Of a stretch of 40,319 nt of DNA, positions 1 to 9,061 are shown piece by piece. A program made the translations under genes and the position numbers. The notes under the pieces were generated by a model. That model saw nothing but the letters and a program-made list of their open reading frames with translations. It did not search any database and was not told the DNA's origin. The stretch is from Clostridiales bacterium (GTDB taxonomy: Bacteria > Bacillota > Clostridia > Christensenellales > Borkfalkiaceae): assembly GCA_015055735.1 (NCBI GenBank), contig SVHP01000008.1, positions 1 to 40,319 of the forward strand, written 5' to 3'. Position 1 is the first letter of the stretch. Every line of letters starts with the position of its first letter.

Positions 1-25
1 TTTTTACCGCTTTTAGGGTTAATTC

Positions 26-2656
26 TTAGCCCCTAGGATTACGGATATTAGCTTGTGCTGCAGCTAAACGAGCGATTGGAACTCTGAATGGTGAGCATGA
101 TACGTATGAAAGTCCAATGTCGTGACAGAATTCGATTGTGTATGGGTCACCACCGTGTTCACCACAAATACCACAGTGCATTTCTGGACGAACTTTTCTA
201 CCGAGAGTAACTGCCATATCCATCAATCTACCAACACCGTTCTTGTCGATTTTTGCAAATGGATCGTTTTCGAAGATCTTTGCATCGTAGTAAGCGTTTA
301 AGAACTTACCAGCATCGTCACGAGAGAAGCCGTAGGTCATTTGAGTTAAATCGTTAGTACCGAAACAGAAGAATTGAGCTTCAGAAGCGATTTCGTCAGC
401 AGTGATACAAGCTCTTGGGATTTCGATCATAGTACCAACTTCGTAAGCGATCTTAACGTTAGCTTTTGCGATTTCTTCTTCAGCAACAGCAACTACAACG
501 TCTTTAACGTTCTTAAGTTCCTTAACTTCGCCAACAAGTGGAATCATGATTTCAGGAACTACTTTCCAATCAGGGTGTTTTGTTTGAACGTTGATTGCTG
601 CACGAATAATTGCTTTAGTTTGCATTACGGCGATTTCTGGATAAGTAACGGCAAGTCTACAACCACGGTGACCCATCATTGGGTTAAATTCGTGAAGTGA
701 AGCGCAAATTTGTCTAATTTGAGCAGAAGTCTTACCCTTCTTAGCAGCAAGAGCGTCGATGTCAGCGCCAAGAGTTGGAATAAATTCGTGTAGTGGTGGG
801 TCTAAGAAACGAATGGTAACAGGATTACCTTCAAGCGCTTCGTAAAGTTGTTCAAAGTCGCTTTGTTGCATTGGAAGAATCTTTTCTAATGCCTCTTCTC
901 TTTCTTCTTTAGTTTCTGAACAAATCATTTCACGGAAGATTTCGATTCTGCCTGGTCCGAAGAACATGTGTTCAGTTCTGCAAAGTCCTATACCTTCAGC
1001 GCCTAATTCACGAGCCTTAGCAGCGTCTTTTGGTGTATCGGCGTTTGTACGAACTCCTAATACTCTATATTTATCTGCCCACGCCATAATTCTGCCGAAG
1101 TCGCCAGAGATAGTAGCGTCAACAGTTGCGATTTTACCGTCGTAAATATTACCGGTTGAACCGTCGATAGAAATGATATCGCCTTCTTTATAAGTCTTGC
1201 CAGCAAGAACGAAAGTCTTAGCGTCTTCGTTGAAATCAGAAATATCTGAACAACCTGATACGCAACAAGTACCCATACCACGAGCAACAACGGCTGCGTG
1301 AGAAGTCATACCACCACGAGCAGTTAAGATACCTTGAGAAGCTTTCATACCTTCGATATCTTCTGGAGAAGTTTCAAGTCTAACGAGAATTACCTTTTCG
1401 CCTCTTGACTTCCATTCTTTAGCGTCTTCTGCGCTGAATACGATTTTACCACAAGCAGCACCTGGAGAAGCGCCCAACGCTCTAGCAGCAGGTTTAGCGT
1501 CCTTTAATGCCTTAGCGTCGAATTGTGGGTGTAATAAAGTATCGAGGTTTCTTGGGTCGATCATCGATACTGCTTGCTTTTCGTCGATCATGCCTTCGTC
1601 AACTAAGTCGCAAGCAATCTTTAATGCAGCGGCAGCAGTACGCTTACCGTTTCTAGTTTGAAGCATGTAGAGTTTGCCGTGTTCAACGGTAAATTCCATA
1701 TCTTGCATATCTCTATAGTGGTCTTCAAGAATTTGACAAACGTTCTTGAATTGAGCGAACGCTTCAGGGAATTTTTCAGCCATTTGAGCGATAGGCATTG
1801 GTGTACGAACACCAGCAACAACGTCTTCGCCTTGTGCGTTGGTTAAGAATTCACCCATAAGTTTCTTTTCGCCGGTAGCAGGGTCACGAGTAAAAGCAAC
1901 GCCAGTACCACAATCATCACCCATGTTACCAAAAGCCATTGCTTGAACGTTAACGGCAGTACCCCAGCTGTAAGGGATATCGTTGTCACGACGGTAAACG
2001 TTTGCTCTTGGGTTATCCCATGAACGGAATACGGCCTTAATTGCGCCGATAAGTTGTTCTTTTGGATCTTGTGGGAAATCCTTGCCGATCTTGTTTTTAT
2101 ATTCGGCTTTGAATTGTTCAGCTAAAGCCTTAAGGTCGTCAGCGCTGAGTTCAGTATCAAGCTTAACGCCCTTTTCTTCTTTCATTTTATCGATAAGTTG
2201 TTCAAAGTATTTTTTACCAACTTCCATAACAACGTCTGAATACATTTGAATAAATCTTCTGTAACAGTCGTAAGCCCATCTTGCGTTACCACTCTTTTGA
2301 GCCATAACTTCAACAACTTGTTCGTTTAAGCCAAGGTTAAGAATGGTATCCATCATACCAGGCATTGACGCTCTAGCGCCAGAACGAACTGATACTAAAA
2401 GTGGATTTTCCAAATCGCCGAATTTCTTACCGGTGATTTCTTCCATCTTTTCAACGTTAGCCATAATTTCAGCCATTATATCGTCGTTAATTGTCTTTCC
2501 ATCTTCATAGTATTTAGTACAAGCTTCAGTAGAAATAGTGAAACCTTGTGGAACAGGTAAACCAATTTTAGTCATTTCAGCTAAGTTTGCGCCCTTACCA
2601 CCGAGAAGTTCTCTCATTTTACCGTTGCCTTCGCTAAATAAGTAAACGTATTTCAT
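26..2656 (-). CDS. ppdK: Pyruvate, phosphate dikinase
   Basis: Cytosolic enzyme interconverting pyruvate, ATP and phosphate with PEP, AMP and pyrophosphate. In anaerobic Firmicutes it usually works in PPi-linked glycolysis or gluconeogenesis. The 876 residues match the family's usual length. Visible parts are an N-terminal nucleotide-binding domain (GGKGANLAEM near residues 19-28), the swivelling phosphohistidine domain with TSHAAV (catalytic His453), and a C-terminal PEP/pyruvate barrel ending in CGICGEHGG with the catalytic Cys831. A good ribosome site (TTGGAGGAT) precedes the ATG. It is the last minus-strand gene before the window edge, 159 bp beyond recO, with its own consensus promoter, so it is probably transcribed alone. 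B. subtilis keeps yqfL, which encodes a dikinase-regulator homologue, near recO; no such regulator gene is visible here. Identification is very secure. Confidence 0.98.
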   Translation of the reverse strand: MKYVYLFSEGNGKMRELLGGKGANLAEMTKIGLPVPQGFTISTEACTKYYEDGKTINDDIMAEIMANVEKMEEITGKKFGDLENPLLVSVRSGARASMPGMMDTILNLGLNEQVVEVMAQKSGNARWAYDCYRRFIQMYSDVVMEVGKKYFEQLIDKMKEEKGVKLDTELSADDLKALAEQFKAEYKNKIGKDFPQDPKEQLIGAIKAVFRSWDNPRANVYRRDNDIPYSWGTAVNVQAMAFGNMGDDCGTGVAFTRDPATGEKKLMGEFLTNAQGEDVVAGVRTPMPIAQMAEKFPEAFAQFKNVCQILEDHYRDMQDMEFTVEHGKLYMLQTRNGKRTAAAALKIACDLVDEGMIDEKQAVSMIDPRNLDTLLHPQFDAKALKDAKPAARALGASPGAACGKIVFSAEDAKEWKSRGEKVILVRLETSPEDIEGMKASQGILTARGGMTSHAAVVARGMGTCCVSGCSDISDFNEDAKTFVLAGKTYKEGDIISIDGSTGNIYDGKIATVDATISGDFGRIMAWADKYRVLGVRTNADTPKDAAKARELGAEGIGLCRTEHMFFGPGRIEIFREMICSETKEEREEALEKILPMQQSDFEQLYEALEGNPVTIRFLDPPLHEFIPTLGADIDALAAKKGKTSAQIRQICASLHEFNPMMGHRGCRLAVTYPEIAVMQTKAIIRAAINVQTKHPDWKVVPEIMIPLVGEVKELKNVKDVVVAVAEEEIAKANVKIAYEVGTMIEIPRACITADEIASEAQFFCFGTNDLTQMTYGFSRDDAGKFLNAYYDAKIFENDPFAKIDKNGVGRLMDMAVTLGRKVRPEMHCGICGEHGGDPYTIEFCHDIGLSYVSCSPFRVPIARLAAAQANIRNPRG

Positions 2657-2720
2657 CTATAGAATCCTCCAAAAAATTTCTTTAATTTAACGCTTTTTTA
2701 AGTCGCTTTTTATCCTATCT

Positions 2721-2749
2721 ATTCTACTATAATTGTTTATTTTAATCAA
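2721..2749 (-). promoter_or_regulatory. Promoter of ppdK
   Basis: On the minus strand the sequence reads TTGATT, 17 bp, TAGAAT, lying between recO and ppdK. The spacing is ideal for the housekeeping sigma factor and leaves a leader of about 60 nt before the ppdK start. Confidence 0.6.
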
Positions 2750-2815
2750 GCGATATTACTCGATTTTTTCAATACTTTTAAAATTTGCATTTTTTAGGGG
2801 TAGATTTTTTAAAAA

Positions 2816-3529
2816 TCAAAAAAACTTAACTAGTTCTTTTAAAGAATTTAAATTTTCTTCCAATCTATTGGTTATGTAGTAGTCCAAAAGTTTAATTGCC
2901 TTTTTAGTAAACTCGTCGTTATCGGTAAGTTTATCGTCCTTTGCCATGATTAACGCCCTTAGCGTTAAATGATGGATTTCACGCCCTATTTGGTCAAAAC
3001 AATCTTCGCACAAGAACGCCCCACGCCTATAATCGAAAAACACCCTATCGCCCACTTCCTTTTTGCAAACAAAACAAGCATCTAGCGAAAGTTTATACCC
3101 CGAATTTTCTAAAGACGACAATAAAAACTTAACCAAAGCCGATAAGTGATTTTCGCCGTAAGCAATTTCCTTTAATGCGTTAACGGTAAGCAAAAAGCCT
3201 TGCTCGTCAACCATGCTTTCCTTAAAAAAGCGCTTCACGAACTCGACGACTGCGCCTGCGCAAAAGTATTTTTCTATATTTTCTCTAACGGGGTAAAAAC
3301 TGTCGATTAAACTTGCGCCGATAACCGTTCGTTTGTCGCCCGAACGGGAGAAGATAAATTCAGCAAAACAAAAAGGCTCGGATGCAAATTTTAGTTTTGC
3401 CCCTGCCTTTTTTACGCCTTTGATTTTAGCGGAAACTACACCTCTTTCCAAGGTGAAAATATTGAGTATTTTGTCGTTTTCCGAAAAATTCACCCCACTT
3501 AAAACTATTCCGCTAAGTTTTTCTTCCAT
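2816..3529 (-). CDS. recO: DNA repair protein RecO
   Basis: Recombination mediator of the RecFOR pathway; it loads RecA on SSB-coated single strands and anneals complementary strands. The 237 residues fit the family. The N-terminal part (about residues 4-78) reads as the OB fold. The C-terminal part carries four cysteines placed as a zinc site (Cys152, Cys155, Cys174, Cys177), typical of Gram-positive RecO. A ribosome site AAAGG precedes the ATG. It follows yqzL by 43 bp, the arrangement found in Bacillus, and belongs to the era-recO maintenance cluster. Confident call. Confidence 0.93.
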   Translation of the reverse strand: MEEKLSGIVLSGVNFSENDKILNIFTLERGVVSAKIKGVKKAGAKLKFASEPFCFAEFIFSRSGDKRTVIGASLIDSFYPVRENIEKYFCAGAVVEFVKRFFKESMVDEQGFLLTVNALKEIAYGENHLSALVKFLLSSLENSGYKLSLDACFVCKKEVGDRVFFDYRRGAFLCEDCFDQIGREIHHLTLRALIMAKDDKLTDNDEFTKKAIKLLDYYITNRLEENLNSLKELVKFF

Positions 3530-3572
3530 ATTTTTACCTTTCGTTAATATTATTTTTAAGTATTAGTATCGG

Positions 3573-3707
3573 TTAGTACCGTTTGTCGTTTAACTCTTTA
3601 TAGAGTAGGTAGTGTGCGATATTTCCCGATTGAGAAAATAAATCCCACGCCAAATCGTTTGCCTTTTTTTGTTTTTTACCCTTTTCTTGCTTATTATTTT
3701 TTCTCAT
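3573..3707 (-). CDS. yqzL: YqzL family small protein
   Basis: A 44-codon gene read directly from the sequence. It starts at the ATG complementary to 3705-3707 and stops at the TAA complementary to 3573-3575. After a lysine-rich N-terminus (residues 1-16) comes a core reading DLAWDLFSQSGNIAHYLLYK, matching the conserved W-x2-F-x-x-(T/S)GN-I-x2-YLLYKE pattern of YqzL proteins. These tiny proteins lie next to recO in Firmicutes and have no established function. No strong ribosome site is visible before the start, so the exact N-terminus could differ. Position directly upstream of recO supports the call. Confidence 0.85.
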   Translation of the reverse strand: MRKNNKQEKGKKQKKANDLAWDLFSQSGNIAHYLLYKELNDKRY

Positions 3708-3806
3708 ATACTTAATATGTGAAAAAAAAGCATTTGTATTCAAGATTTACTAAAATATTTATGCAAATTTACGCAAAAATTTTTATTTCTTTCTTTATAA
3801 CACACG

Positions 3807-4685
3807 CTATTTTATATTTAGTAAAGCTATTGCCACTGCGCCGATTACTATACCTATCCACTGCCACCACTTGAGTTTTTCCTTAAACGCAAATATAGAA
3901 AATAACATAGTCACAGCCAAGCCACCGACTGCAAGTACTGGATAAATTAAACTTGGCGAAAGTTCGCTAGTAGCAAGTATGATAACGAACAAATTGAGCA
4001 TAGAATTAATTACGCCCGTTGCCACGGGAAAAGCCAAGTTGCGTTTTGGTACGGGTTGACAATTCTTTCTATCGCACCTTAAATATAAAAACAAGCAAAT
4101 TAAGGTTGATATTAGCACTGCAAACACCATCATCATACTGCCGTGTTTACCGTCGTAAACCATTTGTTGTTCACGCTGAATTATACTGCTCCCTGCGTTG
4201 CCAACGAAAGCACCCAAAGTAAATATTATCCATTTTACCGAAAACTTTTTAGTACTTTTATCAGTGTTCTTTTTCTCAAATATACAAAGCGCAAGACTTA
4301 TTAGCACCAAAATTAACCCCACTACGACAAGCGTGGTAACAGGTGCTTTCCAAAAGATTAAGCCCCAAATGGTAACGCCTATAAGAGAAGTTTGCAATAT
4401 TAAACTAGTCAATGCAACCGAGCCGTATTGAAAAGCGTAAATAATACAAACGTTTACTAACGCAAAACATAAACCAAACCCTAACGAGTACCACAAAACG
4501 CCCCACTCAAAACTAAAATCGCAAGCATAAATAATGCCCCACACCACAAGGGTACTGCATAGCCTTACGAAGTTAAAAAGTTGGGTTGCATTTTTATAAC
4601 CGACCGTCTTACGATTGTAAAACTCACAAAACACACTACCTAACGAAGTGCTTATAACTGCTATTATAAGATAAAAGTAAGACAT
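3807..4685 (-). CDS. EamA/DMT-family membrane transporter
   Basis: An integral membrane protein of 292 residues with about ten hydrophobic segments arranged as two repeats, as in the drug/metabolite transporter superfamily (EamA). Substrate cannot be told: members export amino acids, metabolites or drugs. A cytoplasmic lysine-rich loop (about residues 135-150) separates the two halves, and the C-terminal half has the usual pattern of a conserved P-V-L near the ninth helix. It sits between era and yqzL/recO, genes that are normally close neighbours, so it looks like an insertion into that cluster. An inverted repeat upstream (4755-4779) may be regulatory. Confidence 0.8.
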   Translation of the reverse strand: MSYFYLIIAVISTSLGSVFCEFYNRKTVGYKNATQLFNFVRLCSTLVVWGIIYACDFSFEWGVLWYSLGFGLCFALVNVCIIYAFQYGSVALTSLILQTSLIGVTIWGLIFWKAPVTTLVVVGLILVLISLALCIFEKKNTDKSTKKFSVKWIIFTLGAFVGNAGSSIIQREQQMVYDGKHGSMMMVFAVLISTLICLFLYLRCDRKNCQPVPKRNLAFPVATGVINSMLNLFVIILATSELSPSLIYPVLAVGGLAVTMLFSIFAFKEKLKWWQWIGIVIGAVAIALLNIK

Positions 4686-4754
4686 ATTTTTTCCTTCGAG
4701 TTTAATTTTTCAAGTTTATAGTTTAATTATACTGCATTATTTTTACAAAGTTAT

Positions 4755-4779
4755 TGCAACTTATAATTACTTTGTTGCA
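4755..4779. promoter_or_regulatory. Inverted repeat upstream of the EamA transporter
   Basis: TGCAAC and GTTGCA arms (6/6) separated by 13 bp lie about 70-95 bp before the transporter start. A TATAAT hexamer lies between this repeat and the gene on the minus strand. It could be a regulator site. No family can be assigned. Confidence 0.3.
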
Positions 4780-4821
4780 TTTTACACATTTTTTATGGAG
4801 TAGTTTTTGGTTTATTTAAGA

Positions 4822-5712
4822 CTAAAAATCTTGTTTTTCGCCGTAGCCGTACTCTTTCATTAGCCCAGCCGAATTTCGCCAATCTTCTTTAACCCTAATG
4901 TAAGTAGTCAAAAAGACCTTTTTGCCGAGGAATTTTTCCATATCTTGACGGGCGAAAGACGAAACTTCTTTTATGGCTTTTCCACCTTTACCTATTAAAA
5001 TCGCCTTGTGGTTAGCCTTTTCGCAAACGATATCAAGATTGATTTCGTAAGTGGTTTTGTTTTCACGAAGTTCAAATTTATTTATGAGAATTGCCACGCC
5101 GTGTGGAATTTCCTTGTCGAATTTAAGCAAGATTTTCTCTCGCATAATTTCGGATATCATAAACTTTTCCGACCTGTCGGAAACTATGTCTTGTTCAAAA
5201 AGTTTTTCGCCTTCGGGAAGTTTATTTACAATTACTTTTATAAGTTCTTTGATATTTTTATTCTTTCTTGCCGAAACTGGAACTATATCGATATTTTCGT
5301 CCGAAAACTCTTTTAGTTCGCTAATTAAAAGGCTTTCGCTCATGATATCGGTTTTAGTTAAAACCAAAACGGTCGGCACTTCGAGTTTTGTATATTTTTT
5401 AAGTAACGCTCTATCGGTATCGCTAACCCCTTCGTGAGCGTCCATAATAAACAAAATTAAGTCCACGTCCTGACTTGCGTCCGACGTGGTTTTTTGCATA
5501 ACTGAATTTAATAGGTTATCAGCCTTATAAATGCCAGGCGTATCGATAAATGCTATTTGATAGGTATCGGTAGTTAAAACGCCCAAAATTCTATCTCTAG
5601 TCGTTTGTGGCTTTGGCGAAACGATAGCCACCTTTTCGCCGACCATTACGTTTACGAGCGTGCTTTTTCCTGCGTTAGCCCTACCCACTACTGCAACTAA
5701 TCCACTTTTCAT
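4822..5712 (-). CDS. era: GTPase Era
   Basis: Essential ribosome-assembly GTPase that binds the 3' end of 16S rRNA. Residues 10-17 form the P-loop (GRANAGKS), DTPG at 57-60 is G3, and TKTD at 119-122 is G4. The C-terminal KH RNA-binding domain includes IGKGGKAIKEV. Length 296 is standard. Its start overlaps the end of ybeY by four bases (ATGA-type overlap), so the two are translationally coupled and in one operon with the HD phosphohydrolase upstream. Certain. Confidence 0.98.
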   Translation of the reverse strand: MKSGLVAVVGRANAGKSTLVNVMVGEKVAIVSPKPQTTRDRILGVLTTDTYQIAFIDTPGIYKADNLLNSVMQKTTSDASQDVDLILFIMDAHEGVSDTDRALLKKYTKLEVPTVLVLTKTDIMSESLLISELKEFSDENIDIVPVSARKNKNIKELIKVIVNKLPEGEKLFEQDIVSDRSEKFMISEIMREKILLKFDKEIPHGVAILINKFELRENKTTYEINLDIVCEKANHKAILIGKGGKAIKEVSSFARQDMEKFLGKKVFLTTYIRVKEDWRNSAGLMKEYGYGEKQDF

Positions 5713-6182
5713 TGTTCTTCCTCAGGGTATAACATTGCAATTATTTGCTTTTCTTTGTCACGCATTTCTTTTTTATCTTTTTCGTTCATGTGGTCGTAAT
5801 CGAATAGGTGCAATAAACCGTGAATAATTAGGTACTCTCTTTCTCTCTTTTCGCTGTGTCCGTATTCTTTGGCTTGTTCGGCAATCTTTTGGTCGCAAAG
5901 CACGATTGAGCCTAGGAAAATGTATTTTCCTTCAAGTTCGGTCTTGCAATCGGTCGGCATCAATACCCTTCCCCTAATACCTTCCATACTAGGATAAGAC
6001 AATACGTCGGTTATTCTATCGACACCACGAGTGGTCTTGTTTAGGTAATGCATATATTCGCCGTCTTGAAAAACTATTTCGGCTTTAAAATACGACCTTT
6101 GTCCCAAAACGGTATACACGCATTTTGCAAGTTTTTTCAAATTCAATTTTTTATCTAAACATTCTAACTTAATTTTTCCCAT
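5709..6182 (-). CDS. ybeY: Endoribonuclease YbeY (rRNA maturation factor)
   Basis: Metal-dependent single-strand endoribonuclease acting in 16S rRNA 3'-end maturation and ribosome quality control. The signature HGLLHLFDYDH gives the three zinc-binding histidines His121, His125 and His131. Length 157 is normal. The gene lies 14 bp after the HD phosphohydrolase gene and overlaps era by 4 bp. This order (pgpH-ybeY-era) is widely conserved in Firmicutes, although the dgkA and cdd genes often found between ybeY and era are absent. Confidence 0.96.
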   Translation of the reverse strand: MGKIKLECLDKKLNLKKLAKCVYTVLGQRSYFKAEIVFQDGEYMHYLNKTTRGVDRITDVLSYPSMEGIRGRVLMPTDCKTELEGKYIFLGSIVLCDQKIAEQAKEYGHSEKREREYLIIHGLLHLFDYDHMNEKDKKEMRDKEKQIIAMLYPEEEQ

Positions 6183-6196
6183 AGTTCTTCCTTTTA

Positions 6197-7660
6197 TTAT
6201 AACTCTAATCCGTCAAGACTTACCTTTGGATATTCAATTCTGCTGTGGTATACACCGGTCAAGTGGTTTACTACCGTATGGATAATAATGTTGATTTCGT
6301 TTAAGGTAATTTCACAATCTTCAAACTGACCTAACTGCATTCTGTCGTTTACTATTTGTCTAACCACCTTTTTAACGTTTTCACGAGAACGGTCTTGGAG
6401 TGTTCTAGCCGCTGCCTCGCAACCGTCGGCAATCATGACGATTGCTGCAATCTTAGTCCTTGGCTTTGGACCTGCATAACAGAATTGAGCGATATCCACT
6501 TCGCCGTCCGTGTACTTTTTGGCTTTACCGTAAAAGTACAAGATAGGTAGAGTACCGTGGTGTTCTAAGCAAACGTCGGCAATCTCTTTTGGCAAACGAT
6601 TTTTTACGATAAGGTCGTATCCGTCTTGGGTGTGCGACTTGATTATGTTTGCTGAAAGTTCTGGCGTCAAGTCGTCGTGTGGGTTTTCGTTATCGCCTTG
6701 ATTTTCCTTAAAGAATTCAGGGCGACGAAGTTTACCTATATCGTGATAGTAAGCGCAAGTTCTAGCAAGGAGCGCATCTTCACCGATAGCGAGAGCGCAC
6801 GCTTCAGCGATGTTTGAAACCACTATTGCGTGGTTAAAGGTTCCTGGCGCTTGTTGAATAAGTTTTCTAATAAGTTTTGCTTTATGCTCGATAAGTTCAG
6901 AGAACTTAAAGCAAGACACTTTCTTAAACAACGCTTCAAATATAGGCAATAATACCATAACGAGCGAAGCGGCAAGTGGACCGGATACGATTGCTGAAAA
7001 TATATCCATAACGGCGTTTTTACTGCCGTGTTCTATGATAGAAAGTATCAAGCATATAACGGTTGGGGTTGAAACTATTAAACTCATGATCAAAAGTCTT
7101 AATCTAGAGTAAACTTTGTCCATGCAAATAGTTGCTATAACGCCCGAAGAAAAGCCCATTATAAGGGCTGGGTAGTTGCCAAGGTTAAACGGCGTACCAG
7201 CAAACGAGTCGAATAAAAAGATGATAACGCAAAATATAGTGTTCATGAATAGCGCAGTCTTTCTATTTGTTAAAAACAAGGTTAAAAGGGCAACGCTTGA
7301 TAGTGGACGCAAATAGATATTAACGTATTTTCCACTTAAGAAACACGCTAGTAGCGACAATTCCAAAATTAAAAATAACATTTCAGAGTTAGCAGCGCTT
7401 TTCATAAAGTTTTTATCTTCGTACAAAAAGTATAGCCCCATAACTGCTAGAGTTACCACCAAAAGCAAGGCAAAGTGCAAAGGGGTCGTAACGTTTTGTA
7501 AAAAACCTTCTAACGTAACTTCGCCCGACAAGCCTTGCATGTATACCACTAGCGTGAATATTGCGCAAATGATTATGAAGTTTACGACGTAGGTGACAAC
7601 GTTTAGCACCACGTCTTTGGTTGACCAATCCTTAATTTTCTTTGATTTCGTGTTTAACAT
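6197..7660 (-). CDS. pgpH: 7TM-HD family phosphohydrolase, PgpH-like (short form)
   Basis: Probable membrane-bound cyclic-di-AMP phosphodiesterase. The 487 residues hold about seven transmembrane segments (within residues 20-245) followed by a cytoplasmic HD domain: His277 in FNH, HDIGK at 306-310, a downstream LEHHGT and a MIADGCE motif, all expected metal ligands of the PgpH/7TMR-HD family. Characterised PgpH proteins are about 700 residues because a large extracellular domain lies between the first and second helices. Here only about 25 residues connect them, so the sensor domain is missing while catalysis looks intact. Neighbours yqfD, ybeY and era match the usual order; phoH, normally just upstream, is absent. 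The substrate assignment is by family. Confidence 0.85.
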   Translation of the reverse strand: MLNTKSKKIKDWSTKDVVLNVVTYVVNFIIICAIFTLVVYMQGLSGEVTLEGFLQNVTTPLHFALLLVVTLAVMGLYFLYEDKNFMKSAANSEMLFLILELSLLACFLSGKYVNIYLRPLSSVALLTLFLTNRKTALFMNTIFCVIIFLFDSFAGTPFNLGNYPALIMGFSSGVIATICMDKVYSRLRLLIMSLIVSTPTVICLILSIIEHGSKNAVMDIFSAIVSGPLAASLVMVLLPIFEALFKKVSCFKFSELIEHKAKLIRKLIQQAPGTFNHAIVVSNIAEACALAIGEDALLARTCAYYHDIGKLRRPEFFKENQGDNENPHDDLTPELSANIIKSHTQDGYDLIVKNRLPKEIADVCLEHHGTLPILYFYGKAKKYTDGEVDIAQFCYAGPKPRTKIAAIVMIADGCEAAARTLQDRSRENVKKVVRQIVNDRMQLGQFEDCEITLNEINIIIHTVVNHLTGVYHSRIEYPKVSLDGLEL

Positions 7661-7673
7661 AATTTTTTCCTTT

Positions 7674-8690
7674 TTATCCTGCGTGAATAATAATTCGCCG
7701 TTTTACACTGACTTCATAAATAAATTCTTTATCCTTAGCGTATTTTTCAACCGATAAAGAAACTATTTGGCTATCTGAAAAGTGGGCTTCTGCAAGTAAT
7801 ATCGCCTTATCTTCAGCGTTGTCTAGTTCATCGATATATATAAACTTTTGCTCGTTTATAACCGACACGCTAGCTAAAACGTTAATCTTTACCGTTTTCT
7901 CTTTTATAACCATATATCCGTCCACTAAAAGAGCGCCGTTTTCCACCTTATCCCCAACCTTAACGAGTGGTGTGCCACGATAAACCTTTAGGCTTTCGAC
8001 CACGCCGTCCACAGTCGAATATAGACTGTAAATTTGGCTGTTTAACCTATCCACTTGGCTATTAGCAAGCGCTAAATCGACCATCAAGGTGTTGCCGTGT
8101 TTTTCAAGCGACACGAAAGATAAGTTGTTGTTCTCGGCTAAAATTTGGTCTTCTAGTTTTTGGTAGTCAATTTGAGAAAACCTACTGCCTTCCTTTACTC
8201 CAACGCTGTCTAGATACTCGTAAACTTCCCTTTTGCAAACGCTCCCCGTCCCCGAAAAAGAAATTTGATAGACGACGTCGGATAAAAGCGTGGTCGTTAT
8301 TATAAAAACCAAACAGCCGACCACAAGCCCTGTTGACCTTAACGCTAAAAGCAAGGGATAGCCTAACCCCTTTTCTTTAACTTTTTCTATATTATAGCAC
8401 ATTTCTTTTGCGAAAGCAAAAAGTTTTTTACTATCAAAGAGCGAAACTGTGACAATAAGTTGTTTATTAGACACTTTTTTTAGGTCGAACAAGGTAATAT
8501 TCCTATTTTTCAAAAGGTTAATGAAATTATCTAGATTTAGTCCCTTTATCGAATAAACCACTTTGACACCTTTTACCCTGTCTAATAATTTATCTAATAA
8601 AGACGGTTTTTTTGTTTTATTAAAAACTTTCTTTTTTCTTTTTAGGTTGTCAATTTTTAAATTTTTTCTATCTTTTTTATTTTTCCACAA
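7674..8690 (-). CDS. yqfD: Sporulation protein YqfD
   Basis: Member of the YqfD family (also called SpoIVFA-independent stage IV protein YqfD), made in the mother cell during spore formation; the molecular role is not settled. The 338 residues contain a basic N-terminus (residues 1-35), a soluble domain, a single clear membrane segment near residues 118-140 and a long extracytoplasmic domain, the usual layout. The start used here overlaps yqfC by 34 bp; an internal start after the lysine-rich stretch is possible. Its pairing with yqfC is diagnostic of endospore-forming lineages. Confidence 0.88.
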   Translation of the reverse strand: MWKNKKDRKNLKIDNLKRKKKVFNKTKKPSLLDKLLDRVKGVKVVYSIKGLNLDNFINLLKNRNITLFDLKKVSNKQLIVTVSLFDSKKLFAFAKEMCYNIEKVKEKGLGYPLLLALRSTGLVVGCLVFIITTTLLSDVVYQISFSGTGSVCKREVYEYLDSVGVKEGSRFSQIDYQKLEDQILAENNNLSFVSLEKHGNTLMVDLALANSQVDRLNSQIYSLYSTVDGVVESLKVYRGTPLVKVGDKVENGALLVDGYMVIKEKTVKINVLASVSVINEQKFIYIDELDNAEDKAILLAEAHFSDSQIVSLSVEKYAKDKEFIYEVSVKRRIIIHAG

Positions 8691-8917
8691 ACGACCAAAT
8701 CTCCCCCACAGTATTTTTTTATAAATAGTTCGCTCCCTAAAATATCCAGCCCACCGTCCTTTAAGGATAGAACGATTTGTTCCTTGTCGTACTTGACGAT
8801 AGTTTTAATATTTTCTAAATACATTGCATTCTCGCCGAACAAGACTGCACGAAAGTTAGGCTCGTTCGGTATTTCGTTGTAGTTAAAGCAATTTCTAATA
8901 TTATCTATTAAACTCAT
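8657..8917 (-). CDS. yqfC: YabP/YqfC family sporulation protein
   Basis: An 86-residue soluble protein of the YabP/YqfC family, expressed in the mother cell and found wherever yqfD occurs. The motif of alternating hydrophobic strands (about residues 22-82) with a conserved G-x-x-L-x-I near the end matches the family. A strong ribosome site (GGTGGAG) lies upstream of the ATG. It is the first gene of the yqfC-yqfD-pgpH-ybeY-era run, divergent from the AEC transporter. Confidence 0.85.
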   Translation of the reverse strand: MSLIDNIRNCFNYNEIPNEPNFRAVLFGENAMYLENIKTIVKYDKEQIVLSLKDGGLDILGSELFIKKYCGGDLVVCGKIKKIEKI

Positions 8918-8999
8918 ACTCCACCGATTATAAATATTTCTCTTACTATATTTATGTGGAAAAGTATTAAAAAAACACTTCTATACTCACTAATTAAGA

Positions 9000-9028
9000 T
9001 TGACAAAAGAAAAAGTTAGTAATATAAT
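9000..9028 (+). promoter_or_regulatory. Consensus promoter of the AEC transporter
   Basis: Exact TTGACA (9000-9005), 17 bp, exact TATAAT (9023-9028). The transcript would start near 9035, with AAAAGGA as the ribosome site before the ATG at 9062. Confidence 0.8.
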
Positions 9029-9061
9029 CAAAATGCAAAATTACAAAAGGATAATAAAGTT

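Noticed and set aside
374..700. Plus-strand ORF opposite ppdK, and similar long ORFs opposite era, recO, aconitase and others
   Set aside because: They mirror the codon pattern of the real genes, lack ribosome sites and have no recognisable protein features.
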